Positions 31,019 through 31,198 of a stretch of 31,198 nucleotides of DNA are shown one piece after another. This DNA is from QALR01 sp900552255 (GTDB lineage: Bacteria; Bacillota; Clostridia; Oscillospirales; CAG-272), in contig DBFVEH010000010.1 of NCBI GenBank assembly GCA_048526005.1, positions 1 to 31,198 of the forward strand, read 5' to 3'. Every line of letters starts with the position of its first letter. Within the stretch, counting starts at the first letter, position 1. The notes under the pieces are model-generated. The model was not told the DNA's origin. It did not search any database and was given only the letters and a program-made list of their open reading frames with translations. The position numbers were made by a program, and so were the translations under genes.

Positions 31019-31198
31019 GGCGCGCGCCGTGTGAGCGCCATCCGGCGCGATGTCAATGAAAATGGCGGCGGTTGACGGATCACGCGAGCTCCGCGAGCGT
31101 GGATGCCGTCTTTCATAGCCGCCACCGAACCATCGCCGGCTGCACAAACGATCGAACGGTACGTTCGCGGTTTCTTTTCGTTCTTTTCTTGTGCGTAC
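31019..31198 (+). other. Nested palindrome downstream of RNA copy 2
   Basis: No gene is supported. Three stems nest in order: GGCGGC (31064) with GCCGCC (31118), GACGG (31074) with CCGTC (31106), and CACGC (31081) with GCGTG (31097). They may be a 3' domain of the structured RNA that copy 1 lacks. The window ends before the structure is resolved. Confidence 0.4.

Overview
The window looks like a chromosomal segment of a mid-GC, low-GC-branch Gram-positive anaerobe of class Clostridia, probably an uncultured gut lineage. This rests on AGGAGG-type ribosome sites, TTGACA-17-TATAAT promoters, DUF6514/DUF6809-like small proteins, a BMP-type nucleoside importer, and gene content typical of the Oscillospirales/Christensenellales. 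Species cannot be told from the sequence alone.

Left core (1-4876). A putative structured RNA element lies at the left edge, followed by a small DUF6514-like gene. Convergent to it is a UDP-GlcNAc precursor operon on the minus strand: a left-handed beta-helix acyltransferase-like protein, glmM and glmS. An intact tRNA-Ser(CGA) with its own promoter and terminator closes this part.

Accessory island (about 4880-16640). Downstream of the tRNA is a decaying, partly AT-rich island. It holds a DUF4143 AAA ATPase under a near-perfect promoter with an overlapping palindrome, a possible mobilisation-protein tail, an orphan HipA-like kinase, two vestigial tRNA-Ser 3' ends, and a stand-alone serine-recombinase 'recombinase' domain. 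Next come a frameshifted KilA-N gene, a twice-frameshifted DUF5677 gene and a zinc-finger stub with in-frame stops. An intact 919-residue SF1 helicase fused to a C-terminal DUF2726-like nuclease domain follows, then a truncated tyrosine integrase, a DUF6809-like pseudogene and a BtrH-N-like protein. The helicase-nuclease is the best candidate for a phage-defence function.

Export module (16821-22394). A TetR-family regulator is divergent from a three-gene operon: a small protein, an MMPL/RND permease, and a secreted protein with two long heptad arrays resembling the extracellular stalk of YhgE/Pip. The intergenic region carries paired palindromic operators.

Right core (22434-31198). A small membrane protein has a structured, attenuator-like leader. 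A purine uptake and salvage operon (xpt, bmpA-type lipoprotein, ABC ATPase, two permeases) follows; its leader ends in a terminator with a competing antiterminator but shows no known purine aptamer. glpK comes next. A second copy of the left-edge structured RNA element lies just downstream of glpK, sharing an identical 50-nt block and compensatory changes in its hairpins.
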